A DNA stretch of 64,000 bases from Methanoculleus taiwanensis (GTDB taxonomy: Archaea; Halobacteriota; Methanomicrobia; Methanomicrobiales; Methanoculleaceae). Below, piece by piece: positions 1 through 8,561 of the stretch. The DNA lies in assembly GCF_004102725.1 (NCBI RefSeq), contig NZ_LHQS01000004.1, positions 1 to 64,000 on the forward strand, read 5' to 3'. Below the pieces are notes generated by a model. That model worked only from the letters and a program-made list of their open reading frames with translations, did no database searches and was not told where the DNA came from. How positions within the stretch are numbered: position 1 is the first letter of the stretch; each line of letters opens with the position of its first letter. Both the position numbers and the translations under genes were made by a program.

Positions 1-49
1 CGAGTTCAAGGCATGTGCCGTTAAGGTCGAGAAGATTACGGAGGCCTGA
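1..49 (+). CDS. fdhA: Formate dehydrogenase alpha subunit, 3' end only
   Basis: This is the last 15 codons of a gene cut by the window edge, read from base 2 and ending in TGA at 47-49. The encoded tail EFKACAVKVEKITEA is identical to the tail of the complete FdhA at 1478-3535, so it is a second copy of the same subunit. The following fdhB starts two bases after the stop, and its GGAGG ribosome site (40-44) lies inside this coding end. That arrangement is repeated at the downstream pair. Only the tail is visible, so activity cannot be judged. Confidence 0.9.
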   Translation, partial: EFKACAVKVEKITEA

Positions 50-51
50 AT

Positions 52-1290
52 ATGGCAGCACAAGGCGACAAGATCTACGCATGGGCAGCCGACGCCGCCT
101 GCCAGGAGAAGGGCGAGTGCGGAGGCGCAGTCTCCGCTCTCCTGAAGTACGCCCTCGAGAGCGGCACCGTCGACGCCGTCCTTGCCATCAAGAAGGGACA
201 GGACATCTACGATGCCGTCCCCACGCTCATCACCGACCCCGCACAGATTGCAGAGACTTCCGGATCGCTCCACTGCGGAACGCTCCTGCTCTCAAAGCTC
301 TTCAAGAAATACTTTGACGGAGCAAAGAACATGAAGATCGCCGTCCCGGTGAAGGGCTGCGATGCAATGGGTCTCTACGAGCTTGCAAAGCGCAACCAGG
401 TCAACCTCGACAACGTCTACATGATCGGTCTCAACTGCGGCGGGTCGGTAAGCCCGGTCTCCGCCCGCAAGATGATCACCGAGAAGTTCGGCATCAGCCC
501 CGACGACGTCGTCAAGGAAGAGATCGACAAGGGTCAGTTCATCGTCATCACCAAGGATGGCCAGCACAAGGGCATCTCGATCGACGAACTCGAAGAGGAA
601 GGCTACGGCCGCCGTTCCAACTGCCGCCGCTGCAAGATGAAAGTCCCCCGCCAGGCAGATCTTGCCGCAGGCAACTGGGGTGTCATCGGCGACAAGGCCG
701 GCAAGGCAACCTTCATCGAGGTCTGCTCCGAGAAGGGTGCGAACCTCCTCTCCGGCGCAGAGAAAGCAGGCGCTGTCAAGACCGAAGCGGCACCCGCAAA
801 GGGTATCGAGATCCGCGGCAAGGTCGAGAACGCGATGCTCAAACTCGGCGACAAGTGGCGTGCACACGACTTTGGCGCCCTCGGCGAGGGACGCGACCGT
901 CTCCAGACAATCATGGAGGCAACGAGCCGCTGCATCAAGTGCTACGCCTGTATCGAGAACTGCCCGATCTGCTACTGTGTGGAGTGCAGCACCAAGAAGG
1001 CCGACATGGTCGAGCCCGGCAAGGTGCCCCCGGACTTCATGTTCCACCTGATCCGGTTCGCTCACATCTCCGACTCCTGCGTCAACTGCGGCCAGTGCGA
1101 AGAACTCTGTGCGATGGACATCCCGAACGCACTCTTCATGCACGCCCTGCAGGTCGACCTCGAGGAGATGTTCGGCCAGAAGCCCGGTGTTGACATGACC
1201 CTGCCGATTCTGGCACTCGTCGATGAGAAGAGTGAGCGCAAGCGCTTAAACGACACCGGCGACGACCAGATCTTCAACATCTTCAAATAA
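52..1290 (+). CDS. fdhB: Formate dehydrogenase beta subunit (F420-reducing), copy 1
   Basis: The 412-residue product belongs to the FdhB/FrhB family, which passes electrons from the molybdopterin subunit FdhA through Fe-S clusters and FAD to coenzyme F420. The C-terminal third carries two 4Fe-4S motifs, CIKCYACIENCP and CVNCGQCEELC, and the middle carries the family segment GRRSNCRRCK. ATG at 52 is preceded at seven bases by GGAGG, which lies in the end of the upstream fdhA, so the two are probably translationally coupled. It is a close paralog of the beta subunit at 3538-4809 but lacks an insert of about eight residues before GRRSNCRRC. Its second cluster reads CAMDIP where copy 2 reads CPVEIS. 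Confidence 0.95.
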   Translation: MAAQGDKIYAWAADAACQEKGECGGAVSALLKYALESGTVDAVLAIKKGQDIYDAVPTLITDPAQIAETSGSLHCGTLLLSKLFKKYFDGAKNMKIAVPVKGCDAMGLYELAKRNQVNLDNVYMIGLNCGGSVSPVSARKMITEKFGISPDDVVKEEIDKGQFIVITKDGQHKGISIDELEEEGYGRRSNCRRCKMKVPRQADLAAGNWGVIGDKAGKATFIEVCSEKGANLLSGAEKAGAVKTEAAPAKGIEIRGKVENAMLKLGDKWRAHDFGALGEGRDRLQTIMEATSRCIKCYACIENCPICYCVECSTKKADMVEPGKVPPDFMFHLIRFAHISDSCVNCGQCEELCAMDIPNALFMHALQVDLEEMFGQKPGVDMTLPILALVDEKSERKRLNDTGDDQIFNIFK

Positions 1291-1303
1291 ACCAACCCAT
1301 TTT

Positions 1304-1329
1304 CCCATCCTCGCGCTTTCGGGGATGGG
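1304..1329 (+). terminator. Hairpin after fdhB copy 1
   Basis: CCCATCC (1304-1310) and GGATGGG (1323-1329) form a seven-base-pair stem 13 bases after the fdhB stop. No strong T run follows it, so it may be a processing or attenuation structure rather than a complete terminator. Confidence 0.4.
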
Positions 1330-1431
1330 GGCACATGGTATCACCGGCACCAGATCTGGCCGGGACCCCCTCCCGGCTTCCCCCGGTTAGTTTCCACTAT
1401 TATTCATCGGATTTTTTGCAGAAACCACGGG

Positions 1432-1440
1432 TATTAAATA
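1432..1440 (+). promoter_or_regulatory. TATA box for fdhA copy 2
   Basis: The AT-rich octamer around TATTAAATA is centred near 1436 in otherwise GC-rich DNA. Archaeal initiation about 26 bases downstream would fall near 1462, leaving a leader of roughly 16 bases before ATG 1478. The second fdhAB pair therefore probably has its own promoter. Confidence 0.55.
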
Positions 1441-1454
1441 TTACAAGACGGGTA

Positions 1455-1473
1455 GTTCCTCGCGTTGAGGAAC
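1455..1473. promoter_or_regulatory. Perfect inverted repeat at the predicted fdhA start site
   Basis: GTTCCTC (1455-1461), a five-base spacer and GAGGAAC (1467-1473) form a perfect palindrome. The right arm includes the GAGG that serves as the fdhA ribosome site, seven bases before ATG 1478. The repeat straddles the predicted transcription start, so it could be a DNA operator. If transcription starts further upstream it could instead be an RNA hairpin hiding the ribosome site. Confidence 0.45.
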
Positions 1474-1477
1474 AGCC

Positions 1478-3535
1478 ATGGATATCAAGTACGTATCTAC
1501 GACGTGCCCGTACTGCGGCACCGGGTGCGGCTTCAATCTTGTCGTCCGCAACGGCAGGGTCGTCGACACTGCACACTGGCAGCGTGCCCCGGTGAACGGA
1601 GGCAAACTCTGCCCGAAAGGCCGCTACGCCCACGAATTTATCAACAGCCCCGACCGGCTCACCAGGCCCCTCATCAAGAAGGACGGCCAGTTCGTCGAGG
1701 CAACCTGGGACGAGGCCTACGACCTGATCGCCCAGAAGTTCAAGTCCTACAAGCCCGAGGAGATGGCCTGCCTCTCGTCCGCCCGTGTCTCCAACGAAGA
1801 GAACTACCTGATGCAGAAGTTCGCCCGCAGCGTCCTGAAGACCCCGCATATCGACCACTGCGCCCGGCTCTGCCACGCATCCACCGTCGCCGGCCTTGCA
1901 ATCGTCTTCGGTTCCGGTGCGATGACGAACTCGATCGGCGACATCGCCGAATCGAAGTGCCTCTTCATCATCGGCAGCAACACCTTCGAGCAGCACCCCC
2001 TGATCGGACGCAGTATCATCCGTGCGAAAGAGAACGGCGGAAAGGTTATCTATGCAGACCCGCGTGACACGGCGACGGCCAAACAGGCCGATCTCTACAT
2101 GCCGTTCACCTCAGGTACGGACGTCGCTGTCCTGAACGGCCTGATGCAGGAGATCATCAGGAACGGATGGGAAGACAAGGAGTTCATCGAGAAACGGACG
2201 AAAGACTTCGATAAGATGAAAGAAGTCGTCATGAAGGAGGACTACAGCCTCGAGAACGTCTCGAAGATCTCCGGCATCCCGGTCGAGAGCCTCAAGACCG
2301 CTGCCGAGTGGATCGCAAAGGCCGAGGTGGCATCATTGATCTACTCGATGGGCATCACCCAACATACCGTCGGTGTCGACAACGTCAAATCCACCGCGAA
2401 CCTGATGATGCTCACCGGCAACATGGGCAAAGCCGGCGGCGGCGTAAACCCGCTCCGTGGCCAGAACAACGTCCAGGGCGCCTGCGACATGGGCTGCCTC
2501 CCGAATGTCTACACAGGCTACCAGAAGGTCACCGAAGAAGCTGCCCAGAAGAAATTCGCGAGCGCCTGGTGCTGCGGCATCGCGGAGGGTAAAGTCGGCT
2601 ATACCGTCACCGAGATGATAAACGTCCTTGCCGATGAACCCGGCAAACTCAAAGCCATGTACATCATGGGCGAAAACCCCATGCTATCCGACCCCGACCT
2701 TCACCACGTAGAGGAGGCCTTCGGGAACCTCGAGTTCCTCGTCGTCCAGGACATCTTCATGAGCGAGACGGCAGAGCTCGCCGACGTCGTCCTTCCGGCC
2801 TCCTGCTACGCCGAGAAGGACGGCACCCAGACCAACACCGAGCGGCGCGTCCAGCGGCTGCGGAAAGCCCAGGAACCGCCCGGCGAGGCGAAAGAGGACT
2901 GGAAGATCATCTGCGAACTCGCCGGGCGGATGGGCATGGGCGACCAGTTCGCCTTTGCAGATCCGGAAGAGGTCTTCAACGAGATTGCCGCCGTCACGCC
3001 GTCCTACCACGGGATGAACTACGCACGCCTCGACCCGGACGGCCTCCACTGGCCCTGCCCGAGCATTGACCACCCGGGAACCCCGATCCTGCACACCGAG
3101 AAGTTCGCCACCCCCGACGGCCTCGGCATCTTCTCACCCATAGAGTGGAAACCACCGGCGGAGGTTCCGGACGCGGAGTATCCGTTCGTCCTCACCACCG
3201 GCCGCATCATCTGGCAGTGGCACACCGGGACTATGACCCGGAGGTCGTGGAGCCTTGAGAAAGAGGCCCCGACCGGCTGGATCGAGATCAATCCCGAGGA
3301 CGCAGAGCAACTCGGTATCAAGGACGGTGAACTGGTGACGGCGAGCACACGTCGCGGCAGCGTCGATGTGCCTGCGAAAGTGACCGGTGAGATCAAGAAA
3401 GGGGTGATGTTCATGCCGTTCCACTACAAGGAATGCGCGGCGAACGTCCTGACCAACAACGCGCTCGATCCCATCGCCAAGATCCCCGAATTCAAGGCGT
3501 GTGCCGTCAAGGTAGAGAAGATTACGGAGGCCTGA
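1478..3535 (+). CDS. fdhA: Formate dehydrogenase alpha subunit (molybdopterin, cysteine type)
   Basis: This 685-residue molybdopterin oxidoreductase oxidizes formate to CO2 and passes electrons to FdhB. The N-terminal 4Fe-4S site uses Cys10, Cys13, Cys17 and Cys45 (motif CPYCGTGC, then CPKG). The metal-ligand position where E. coli FdhF has selenocysteine is ordinary Cys132, followed by His133 in the segment HCARLCHAS, so this is a cysteine enzyme. The C-terminal molydopterin dinucleotide-binding domain covers about residues 565-680 (TTGRIIWQWHTGTMTRRS). ATG 1478 has GAGG seven bases upstream. The next gene, fdhB, starts two bases after the stop. Confidence 0.97.
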   Translation: MDIKYVSTTCPYCGTGCGFNLVVRNGRVVDTAHWQRAPVNGGKLCPKGRYAHEFINSPDRLTRPLIKKDGQFVEATWDEAYDLIAQKFKSYKPEEMACLSSARVSNEENYLMQKFARSVLKTPHIDHCARLCHASTVAGLAIVFGSGAMTNSIGDIAESKCLFIIGSNTFEQHPLIGRSIIRAKENGGKVIYADPRDTATAKQADLYMPFTSGTDVAVLNGLMQEIIRNGWEDKEFIEKRTKDFDKMKEVVMKEDYSLENVSKISGIPVESLKTAAEWIAKAEVASLIYSMGITQHTVGVDNVKSTANLMMLTGNMGKAGGGVNPLRGQNNVQGACDMGCLPNVYTGYQKVTEEAAQKKFASAWCCGIAEGKVGYTVTEMINVLADEPGKLKAMYIMGENPMLSDPDLHHVEEAFGNLEFLVVQDIFMSETAELADVVLPASCYAEKDGTQTNTERRVQRLRKAQEPPGEAKEDWKIICELAGRMGMGDQFAFADPEEVFNEIAAVTPSYHGMNYARLDPDGLHWPCPSIDHPGTPILHTEKFATPDGLGIFSPIEWKPPAEVPDAEYPFVLTTGRIIWQWHTGTMTRRSWSLEKEAPTGWIEINPEDAEQLGIKDGELVTASTRRGSVDVPAKVTGEIKKGVMFMPFHYKECAANVLTNNALDPIAKIPEFKACAVKVEKITEA

Positions 3536-3537
3536 AG

Positions 3538-4809
3538 ATGACGGCAAAAGGCGATTTACTCTATGCGTGGACGACCGACGACACCCTTCGGGAGAAGGCC
3601 GAGACCGGCGGCGCCGTCTCTGCTCTCCTGAAGTACGCCCTCGAAAGCGGCACCGTCGATGCGGTCTTCGCCGTCCGGAAAGGTGCCGACGTCTATGACG
3701 CGGTACCGACGCTCATCACCGATCCGGCGGAGATAGGGGGGGCGGCAGGATCGCTCCACTGCGGGACCCTCCTCCTCCCGAAACAGATGAGACGGTGTCT
3801 GCTCGCAGTCGAGCCCGATATGAAAGTGGCTGCGGTGCTGAAAGGCTGCGATGTAAAGGCGATGTACGAGATGGCCAAGCGCAACCAGATTAACCTCGAC
3901 AACGTCATCATGATCGGTCTCAACTGCGGCGGGACAATCAGACCGGAAACGGCCAGAATCATCGTTCGGGAGAAACTCGGACTCGATCCCGACGACGTCG
4001 TCAAGGAGGAGATCGACAAAGGAAAGTTCATCGTCATCACGAAAGACGGCGAACACAAGGGCATCTCCATCGACGAACTCGAAGAGGGAGCCGAGAACCT
4101 GCTCGGTGACGAGGGGCTCGGCCGCCGTTCCAACTGCCGCCGCTGCAAGATCAAGATACCCCGGCAGGCCGATCTTGCCTGCGGAAACTGGGGTGTCATC
4201 GGCGACAAGGCAGGAAACGCTACGTTCGTCGAGATAGGCTCGGAAAAAGGTGCAAACCTCGTGAACGGAGCAGTGAACGCCGGTGCTCTTGCGACCGAAG
4301 CCCCACCTGAGAAAGGGATCGCGATCCGCGGCAAGGTCGAGAACGCAATGCTCAAACTCGGTGATGCGTGGCGTGAGCGCTACTTTGGTGCACTTGGGGA
4401 AGGGAAAGAGCGCCTCCAGACGATTATGGAGGAGACGAGCCGCTGCATCAAGTGTTACTCCTGCATTGAGAACTGTCCGGTCTGCTACTGCCAGGACTGC
4501 AGCACAAAGCAAGACTACTTTGTCGAACCAGGGAAGGTGCCGCCGCCGTTTATGTTCCACCTGATCCGGTTCACCCACATCTCCGACTCCTGCGTCAACT
4601 GCGGCCAGTGCGAGGAACTCTGCCCGGTGGAGATCTCAAACTCGGTCTTTATGCATGCCCTGCAGGTCGACCTCGAGGAACTCTTCGGGTTCCACCCCGG
4701 CGAAGATATGACGCCGCCTGTCCTCGCACTCGTTGACGAAAAAGCGGAAAGGAAGCGCCTTGACGCAACCGGCAGCGACCAGATCTTCGATATCTTCACC
4801 AAATCCTGA
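3538..4809 (+). CDS. fdhB: Formate dehydrogenase beta subunit (F420-reducing), copy 2
   Basis: The 423-residue product is the partner of the FdhA just upstream. It has the same domain plan as copy 1, with GRRSNCRRCK in the middle and two 4Fe-4S motifs near the C terminus (CIKCYSCIENCP and CVNCGQCEELCP). An extra stretch around AENLLGDEG separates it from copy 1. The reading frame runs on upstream into fdhA, but ATG 3538 is the start: it follows GGAGG in the fdhA tail, exactly as in the first pair. It ends six bases before the convergent chloride channel gene, with no clear terminator between them. Confidence 0.95.
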   Translation: MTAKGDLLYAWTTDDTLREKAETGGAVSALLKYALESGTVDAVFAVRKGADVYDAVPTLITDPAEIGGAAGSLHCGTLLLPKQMRRCLLAVEPDMKVAAVLKGCDVKAMYEMAKRNQINLDNVIMIGLNCGGTIRPETARIIVREKLGLDPDDVVKEEIDKGKFIVITKDGEHKGISIDELEEGAENLLGDEGLGRRSNCRRCKIKIPRQADLACGNWGVIGDKAGNATFVEIGSEKGANLVNGAVNAGALATEAPPEKGIAIRGKVENAMLKLGDAWRERYFGALGEGKERLQTIMEETSRCIKCYSCIENCPVCYCQDCSTKQDYFVEPGKVPPPFMFHLIRFTHISDSCVNCGQCEELCPVEISNSVFMHALQVDLEELFGFHPGEDMTPPVLALVDEKAERKRLDATGSDQIFDIFTKS

Positions 4810-4815
4810 CACTTT

Positions 4816-6696
4816 TTAGAGGCCGATCCGGCTGTGCCCGCCTCCATCCTCACGGGTGAACCGGCCGCCGGTCTGCTCCGGAAGATACTCCTGCCCGGCT
4901 ATCTGCGCAGAACGCCTGACGTACGCCTTCATGATATCGGTTCTCGTGAGAAAGCCGACGAGTACCCGGCCGTCATCGGGAGAAACGACGGGGAGATGGT
5001 GGATCTCATGCCGAATCATCGTGCTCAGTGCCTCTTCAAGGGTAGCCGTCGGCTGTACGGCTACGACCGGCGACGTCATTATCTCCTCAACGCAAACAGC
5101 AGTGAGACCGTCCACCCCCCTGACATCCCGAGTAGCCACGATGCCGATGAGCGATCCTTCCTGATTCAGCACGGGAAAACCGGTGTGCAGGGTCTCATCG
5201 ATCAGCCGGAGCACCCGTCCCACAGGATCGGCTGGTGAGACCGCCACAATCCGGTCACGCGCCACCATAACCTCCCCCACCCGGATATCACCGAGGATCT
5301 CTATCGTATACTCGTCCCGGTGCGCTGCAGACTCTGCCCGGGTTAAGACCTGTTCGCGGAAGATCGTTGATTCACCGATCAGGAGATGTGCAATCGAAAC
5401 CGCCCCCATCGCAGGTACGAGCAGGGAGAAGTCGCCGGTCATCTCTACGACCATTATCATAACGGCAATCGGGGCATGTGAGATCGCACCGAAGAGAGCG
5501 ATCATCCCGACGACGACGAATGCCGGTACCGATTCGAGTGGGACGAGGCCGGGGAGGAGAAGGTGGAGCAGCGAACCAAGAGCACCCCCGGTCGCTCCCC
5601 CGATCATCAGACCCGGGGCGAAGACACCACCACTCCCCCCGGAGCCGATGGTGAATGATGTCGTCAGGATCTTCGTGAACGGGAGGAAAAGGAGCACACT
5701 GAGCGGGAGCATATTGTAGAGCGCGAGCTGTGCAAAGCCATACCCGGTTCCAAGGCTGGCAAACCCGATGATCGCCGCATCCGGCGAGAGAGACGCAAGA
5801 CCGATAACGAGTATGCCGGTCAGAAACGCCCCGATCAGGGGCTTTATGTGGTTCGGCAGGTTGTAGCGGGAGAAAACGTCTTTGAATACCCGCTGTGTGC
5901 CGTAGAAGAGAAAGATATACAGGAGGCCGACTGCGGTCGAGACCACGCCCAGGAGGAGGAAGAGGGGTATCTGGTAAACATTCCAGGTGATCGTCGCTGC
6001 ACCGAATACCGGCTCAAACCCCTCCACAAGACCAAATATGGCATACCCGATGACGGAAGCGAGGAATGCAGGGATAATGGCCTCGGTCTCGAAATCCTGC
6101 TTATACAGAATTTCAGCGGCGAGGATTGCTCCGCCGAGGGGAGCCATGAAGATCGTGCCGATCCCGGCGCCGACACCGGTCGCGATGGCTATTCGCCGCT
6201 CCTGCGCCGAGAGCCCCAGGAGGTCGGCGGCGATTGAGCCAAAACCCGCGGAGATCTGGGCGGTGGGGCCTTCACGCCCGGCACTTCCGCCCGTGGAGAT
6301 GGTCAGGATGGCAGTAACCGCCTTGAGGAGAGGAACGCGCCACCGCATTCTGCCTTTCCCATGGAATGCCCTGATGGCCGCATCGGTCCCATGTCCTTCA
6401 GCCTCCGGTGCCAGGGTATAGACAAGCAGACCGGAAACAAGGCCTCCGAAGCAGATGACGGGAAGAATCATCCAGAGATGATCCGGAGGCGCCCACTGCG
6501 CTATATCCGCAACGGTCTGCCCTTCTTCAGGCAGGTGGAACCCCACCACATCTCCCATAAAAAAAGCGGTTCCGATCTTTAGCCCCTCAAAAAAGAAGAG
6601 AGCCCCGATGCCGGATATAACACCAATGAGAACGGCAATGAGGATGATCTTCTTATACGGGGTGACGACGGTCTCAATCAGCATGCCTATGTACAC
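4816..6696 (-). CDS. CLC-family chloride channel or Cl-/H+ antiporter with CBS domains
   Basis: The product is a large membrane protein of the voltage-gated chloride channel family. The selectivity motifs are present: GGSAGREGPTAQ, including the gating Glu of GREGP, and GSGGSGGVFAPG. About ten to twelve hydrophobic segments are followed by two C-terminal CBS repeats starting near VGEVMVARDRIV and VEEIMTSPVVAV, which bind adenine nucleotides in related proteins. The frame stays open to a GTG at 6765. I choose GTG 6696 (626 residues) because GGAGGAGGGG sits just upstream of it, and ATG 6684 is a further option. Its role next to formate genes is unknown; ion balance is a guess. Confidence 0.9.
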   Translation of the reverse strand: MYIGMLIETVVTPYKKIILIAVLIGVISGIGALFFFEGLKIGTAFFMGDVVGFHLPEEGQTVADIAQWAPPDHLWMILPVICFGGLVSGLLVYTLAPEAEGHGTDAAIRAFHGKGRMRWRVPLLKAVTAILTISTGGSAGREGPTAQISAGFGSIAADLLGLSAQERRIAIATGVGAGIGTIFMAPLGGAILAAEILYKQDFETEAIIPAFLASVIGYAIFGLVEGFEPVFGAATITWNVYQIPLFLLLGVVSTAVGLLYIFLFYGTQRVFKDVFSRYNLPNHIKPLIGAFLTGILVIGLASLSPDAAIIGFASLGTGYGFAQLALYNMLPLSVLLFLPFTKILTTSFTIGSGGSGGVFAPGLMIGGATGGALGSLLHLLLPGLVPLESVPAFVVVGMIALFGAISHAPIAVMIMVVEMTGDFSLLVPAMGAVSIAHLLIGESTIFREQVLTRAESAAHRDEYTIEILGDIRVGEVMVARDRIVAVSPADPVGRVLRLIDETLHTGFPVLNQEGSLIGIVATRDVRGVDGLTAVCVEEIMTSPVVAVQPTATLEEALSTMIRHEIHHLPVVSPDDGRVLVGFLTRTDIMKAYVRRSAQIAGQEYLPEQTGGRFTREDGGGHSRIGL

Positions 6697-7058
6697 ATTT
6701 GCCCCTCCTCCACTTATGAACAGCGATTCCAGCCACGTTGCAGATGCAGAATACCCGCGTATCACCGCGAGAAAATACGGGCGCGCCTATCGATTCGTAC
6801 GCATCAAACATCTTCAGAAATGAGCCGAATCTGCGTGTAGGAGAATACGCACCCAGGAACGTAATTAACCTTTCGATACTATTTATGAAAATAGGTTTAC
6901 CACAAGTATACCGGGGGGCGGGAAACGGGGAAAATTCACGTTTCTGATGTGCACGATTCGAAAGATATTAATAGCATTCTCCATTTACTCTAATTTGAAC
7001 CTATACAGATAAAATTACTCGCTGGTATAGGTAGGACGTTTAGAGAGGTGTAAAGAAA
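6697..7058. other. Divergent intergenic region between clc and fdhC-like gene
   Basis: This 362-base stretch is markedly more AT-rich than its surroundings and contains no convincing gene. It should hold the promoters for both flanking genes. A TATA-like box for the rightward gene is listed separately. A second AT-rich patch around 6872-6890 could serve the leftward gene, but I cannot assign it firmly. Confidence 0.6.
6957..6972 (+). promoter_or_regulatory. BRE/TATA element upstream of the formate transporter
   Basis: CGAAAGATATTAATAG resembles an archaeal purine-rich BRE followed by a TATA box. Initiation about 25 bases on would give a leader of roughly 65 bases before ATG 7059, which has GAGAGGTG as its ribosome site. 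Confidence 0.5.
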
Positions 7059-7928
7059 ATGGTGTTCCATCCTCCAGTTGCTATTGTGGCAAAAGCCGCA
7101 GATGCCGGTAAGTACAAGACCGGTCTGCCGGCATGGAATATGCTCCTCCGTGGACTCATGGCAGGATCATACATCGCCATGGGCGGTGCTCTTGCAACGG
7201 TCTGTAGTACCGGTGTAGCGGCATTCCTTGGTGCAGGTTTCGCAAAGCTGATTCTCGGTGCGGTCTTCCCTGTTGGGCTTATTATGATCGTCCTGACCGG
7301 TGCGGAGCTCTTCACCGGTGACGCGATGCTCGCCCCGATGGCTGCATTTATTCACAAGATCAGCTGGGTAAGCGTGCTTAACCTGTGGGTCTGGGTATAC
7401 ATCGGAAACCTTATCGGTTCCCTCCTGTTCGCATACATCATGGCCTACGGCCCGCTCGTAGGCTTCGATGCAGCAGGCGCAGCAACCGTCAATGCCTTCG
7501 GCCTCGCCGCCGTGAACATCGCCATCGGCAAGGTCTCCTACGTAGGCTTAGTCGCACAGTGGTCGCTCTTCCTGAAGGCTATCGCCTGTAACTGGCTCGT
7601 CAACCTGGCAGTGCTGCTGGGTATCTGTGCCGACGACCTGATCGGCAAGTTCTTCGGAATCTGGTTCCCCATCATGGCCTTCGTTTCCACCGGATTCGAG
7701 CACTGTGTCGCCAACATGTACTTCATCCCCACCGGCATCATGGTCAGCGGAATGTTAAGCCCTGAGCAGATCGCCGACATCGGTGCCAAGCTTGCAAACC
7801 TGTCCTGGGTGACCATGTGGACGAACAACGTCATCATGGCAACCATCGGCAACATCGTCGGCGGTCTCTTCTTCGTCGGTGTCGTCTACTGGGTCGCCTT
7901 CCGGAAGGAGATTGCAGCACTGAAGTAA
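7059..7928 (+). CDS. fdhC: Formate/nitrite family transporter (FdhC-like)
   Basis: The 289-residue protein has about six membrane helices and the feel of the FNT channel family, with a conserved glycine-rich first helix (RGLMAGSYIAMGG), the central TGAELFTGD segment and CNWLVNLA before helix five. FNT channels move formate, and in methanogens FdhC usually lies next to fdhAB. Here the two fdhAB pairs are within 2.3 kb, on the same strand, separated only by the clc gene. Formate uptake for the dehydrogenases is the natural reading. A nitrite role is unlikely in a methanogen. Confidence 0.92.
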   Translation: MVFHPPVAIVAKAADAGKYKTGLPAWNMLLRGLMAGSYIAMGGALATVCSTGVAAFLGAGFAKLILGAVFPVGLIMIVLTGAELFTGDAMLAPMAAFIHKISWVSVLNLWVWVYIGNLIGSLLFAYIMAYGPLVGFDAAGAATVNAFGLAAVNIAIGKVSYVGLVAQWSLFLKAIACNWLVNLAVLLGICADDLIGKFFGIWFPIMAFVSTGFEHCVANMYFIPTGIMVSGMLSPEQIADIGAKLANLSWVTMWTNNVIMATIGNIVGGLFFVGVVYWVAFRKEIAALK

Positions 7929-7940
7929 AAGAGATACCAG

Positions 7941-8465
7941 ATGAAAATCGGAAACATCAATGTGAAGATATCGGTCATATCACTGGCCGTTTTTGGTATC
8001 TTCACCATTATTTTACTCGGTACGGTCATCACCACGGGAGAGACATCGCTCCTGATCTGGGGAGTCCCGATTCTCGCAATGCTTCTGATCATTCCCGCAG
8101 TACTCAACTACATGAGCCAGCAGCAGTATGCGTCGCTGGTTCCGATGTACGAACAGGAGGCGAGAGATGTCCGGATTAGGGAGATAAACCTGAACATGCT
8201 CAGCGAACCGGTTCGGATCGTCGGCATCGTGGAGCGGGTGCATTTCCAGTTCCTCAACCGGCCGCAGTACCTCGTTGCCGATCGTACCGGCGAGATATCG
8301 GTGAAGATGTTCACCAATCCGCAGGAAGACGTACAGGTGAACGATAAGGTCGAGGTGCTCGGAACAGTCGTGAAGCGATACCTCCTGAGCGGAGATGCGG
8401 TCATAAACTGCGTCTCGATACGGAAGACCACCGAAGTGACAGCTCCCGAAAAGAAAAAGAAATAA
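7941..8465 (+). CDS. Membrane-anchored OB-fold protein
   Basis: This 174-residue protein starts 12 bases after the fdhC-like gene and is probably cotranscribed. Residues 10-30 and 38-58 are two strongly hydrophobic segments. The cytoplasmic part (about 75-165) looks like an OB-fold of the nucleic-acid-binding tRNA/replication type: EPVRIVGIVERV, YLVADRTGEISVKMF, VNDKVEVLGTVV. It ends in a lysine tail (EKKKK). I do not know a function. A membrane-tethered OB domain next to a formate channel may instead bind protein or lipid, and the link to formate transport is only positional. Confidence 0.75.
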   Translation: MKIGNINVKISVISLAVFGIFTIILLGTVITTGETSLLIWGVPILAMLLIIPAVLNYMSQQQYASLVPMYEQEARDVRIREINLNMLSEPVRIVGIVERVHFQFLNRPQYLVADRTGEISVKMFTNPQEDVQVNDKVEVLGTVVKRYLLSGDAVINCVSIRKTTEVTAPEKKKK

Positions 8466-8483
8466 TCCTGATCAGAATCAGGA
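8466..8483. terminator. Bidirectional hairpin between convergent genes
   Basis: TCCTGAT, a four-base loop and ATCAGGA form a perfect seven-base-pair stem right after the stop of the OB-fold gene. It lies between that gene and the convergent herA, so it could serve either strand. Confidence 0.55.
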
Positions 8484-8561
8484 TCTCCGTGTTATCCGGG
8501 GAATGACCAGCGCGGATCAACCCGATCCCGACAGATTATCCCCCCTTCTACTGCCGACATC

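Noticed and set aside
167-175. HerA P-loop with Ala in place of the first Gly (residues 167-175 of the protein at 8562-10175) as a sign of inactivity
   Set aside because: The essential GKS is intact and HerA-family P-loops vary at this position, so no loss of function is implied.
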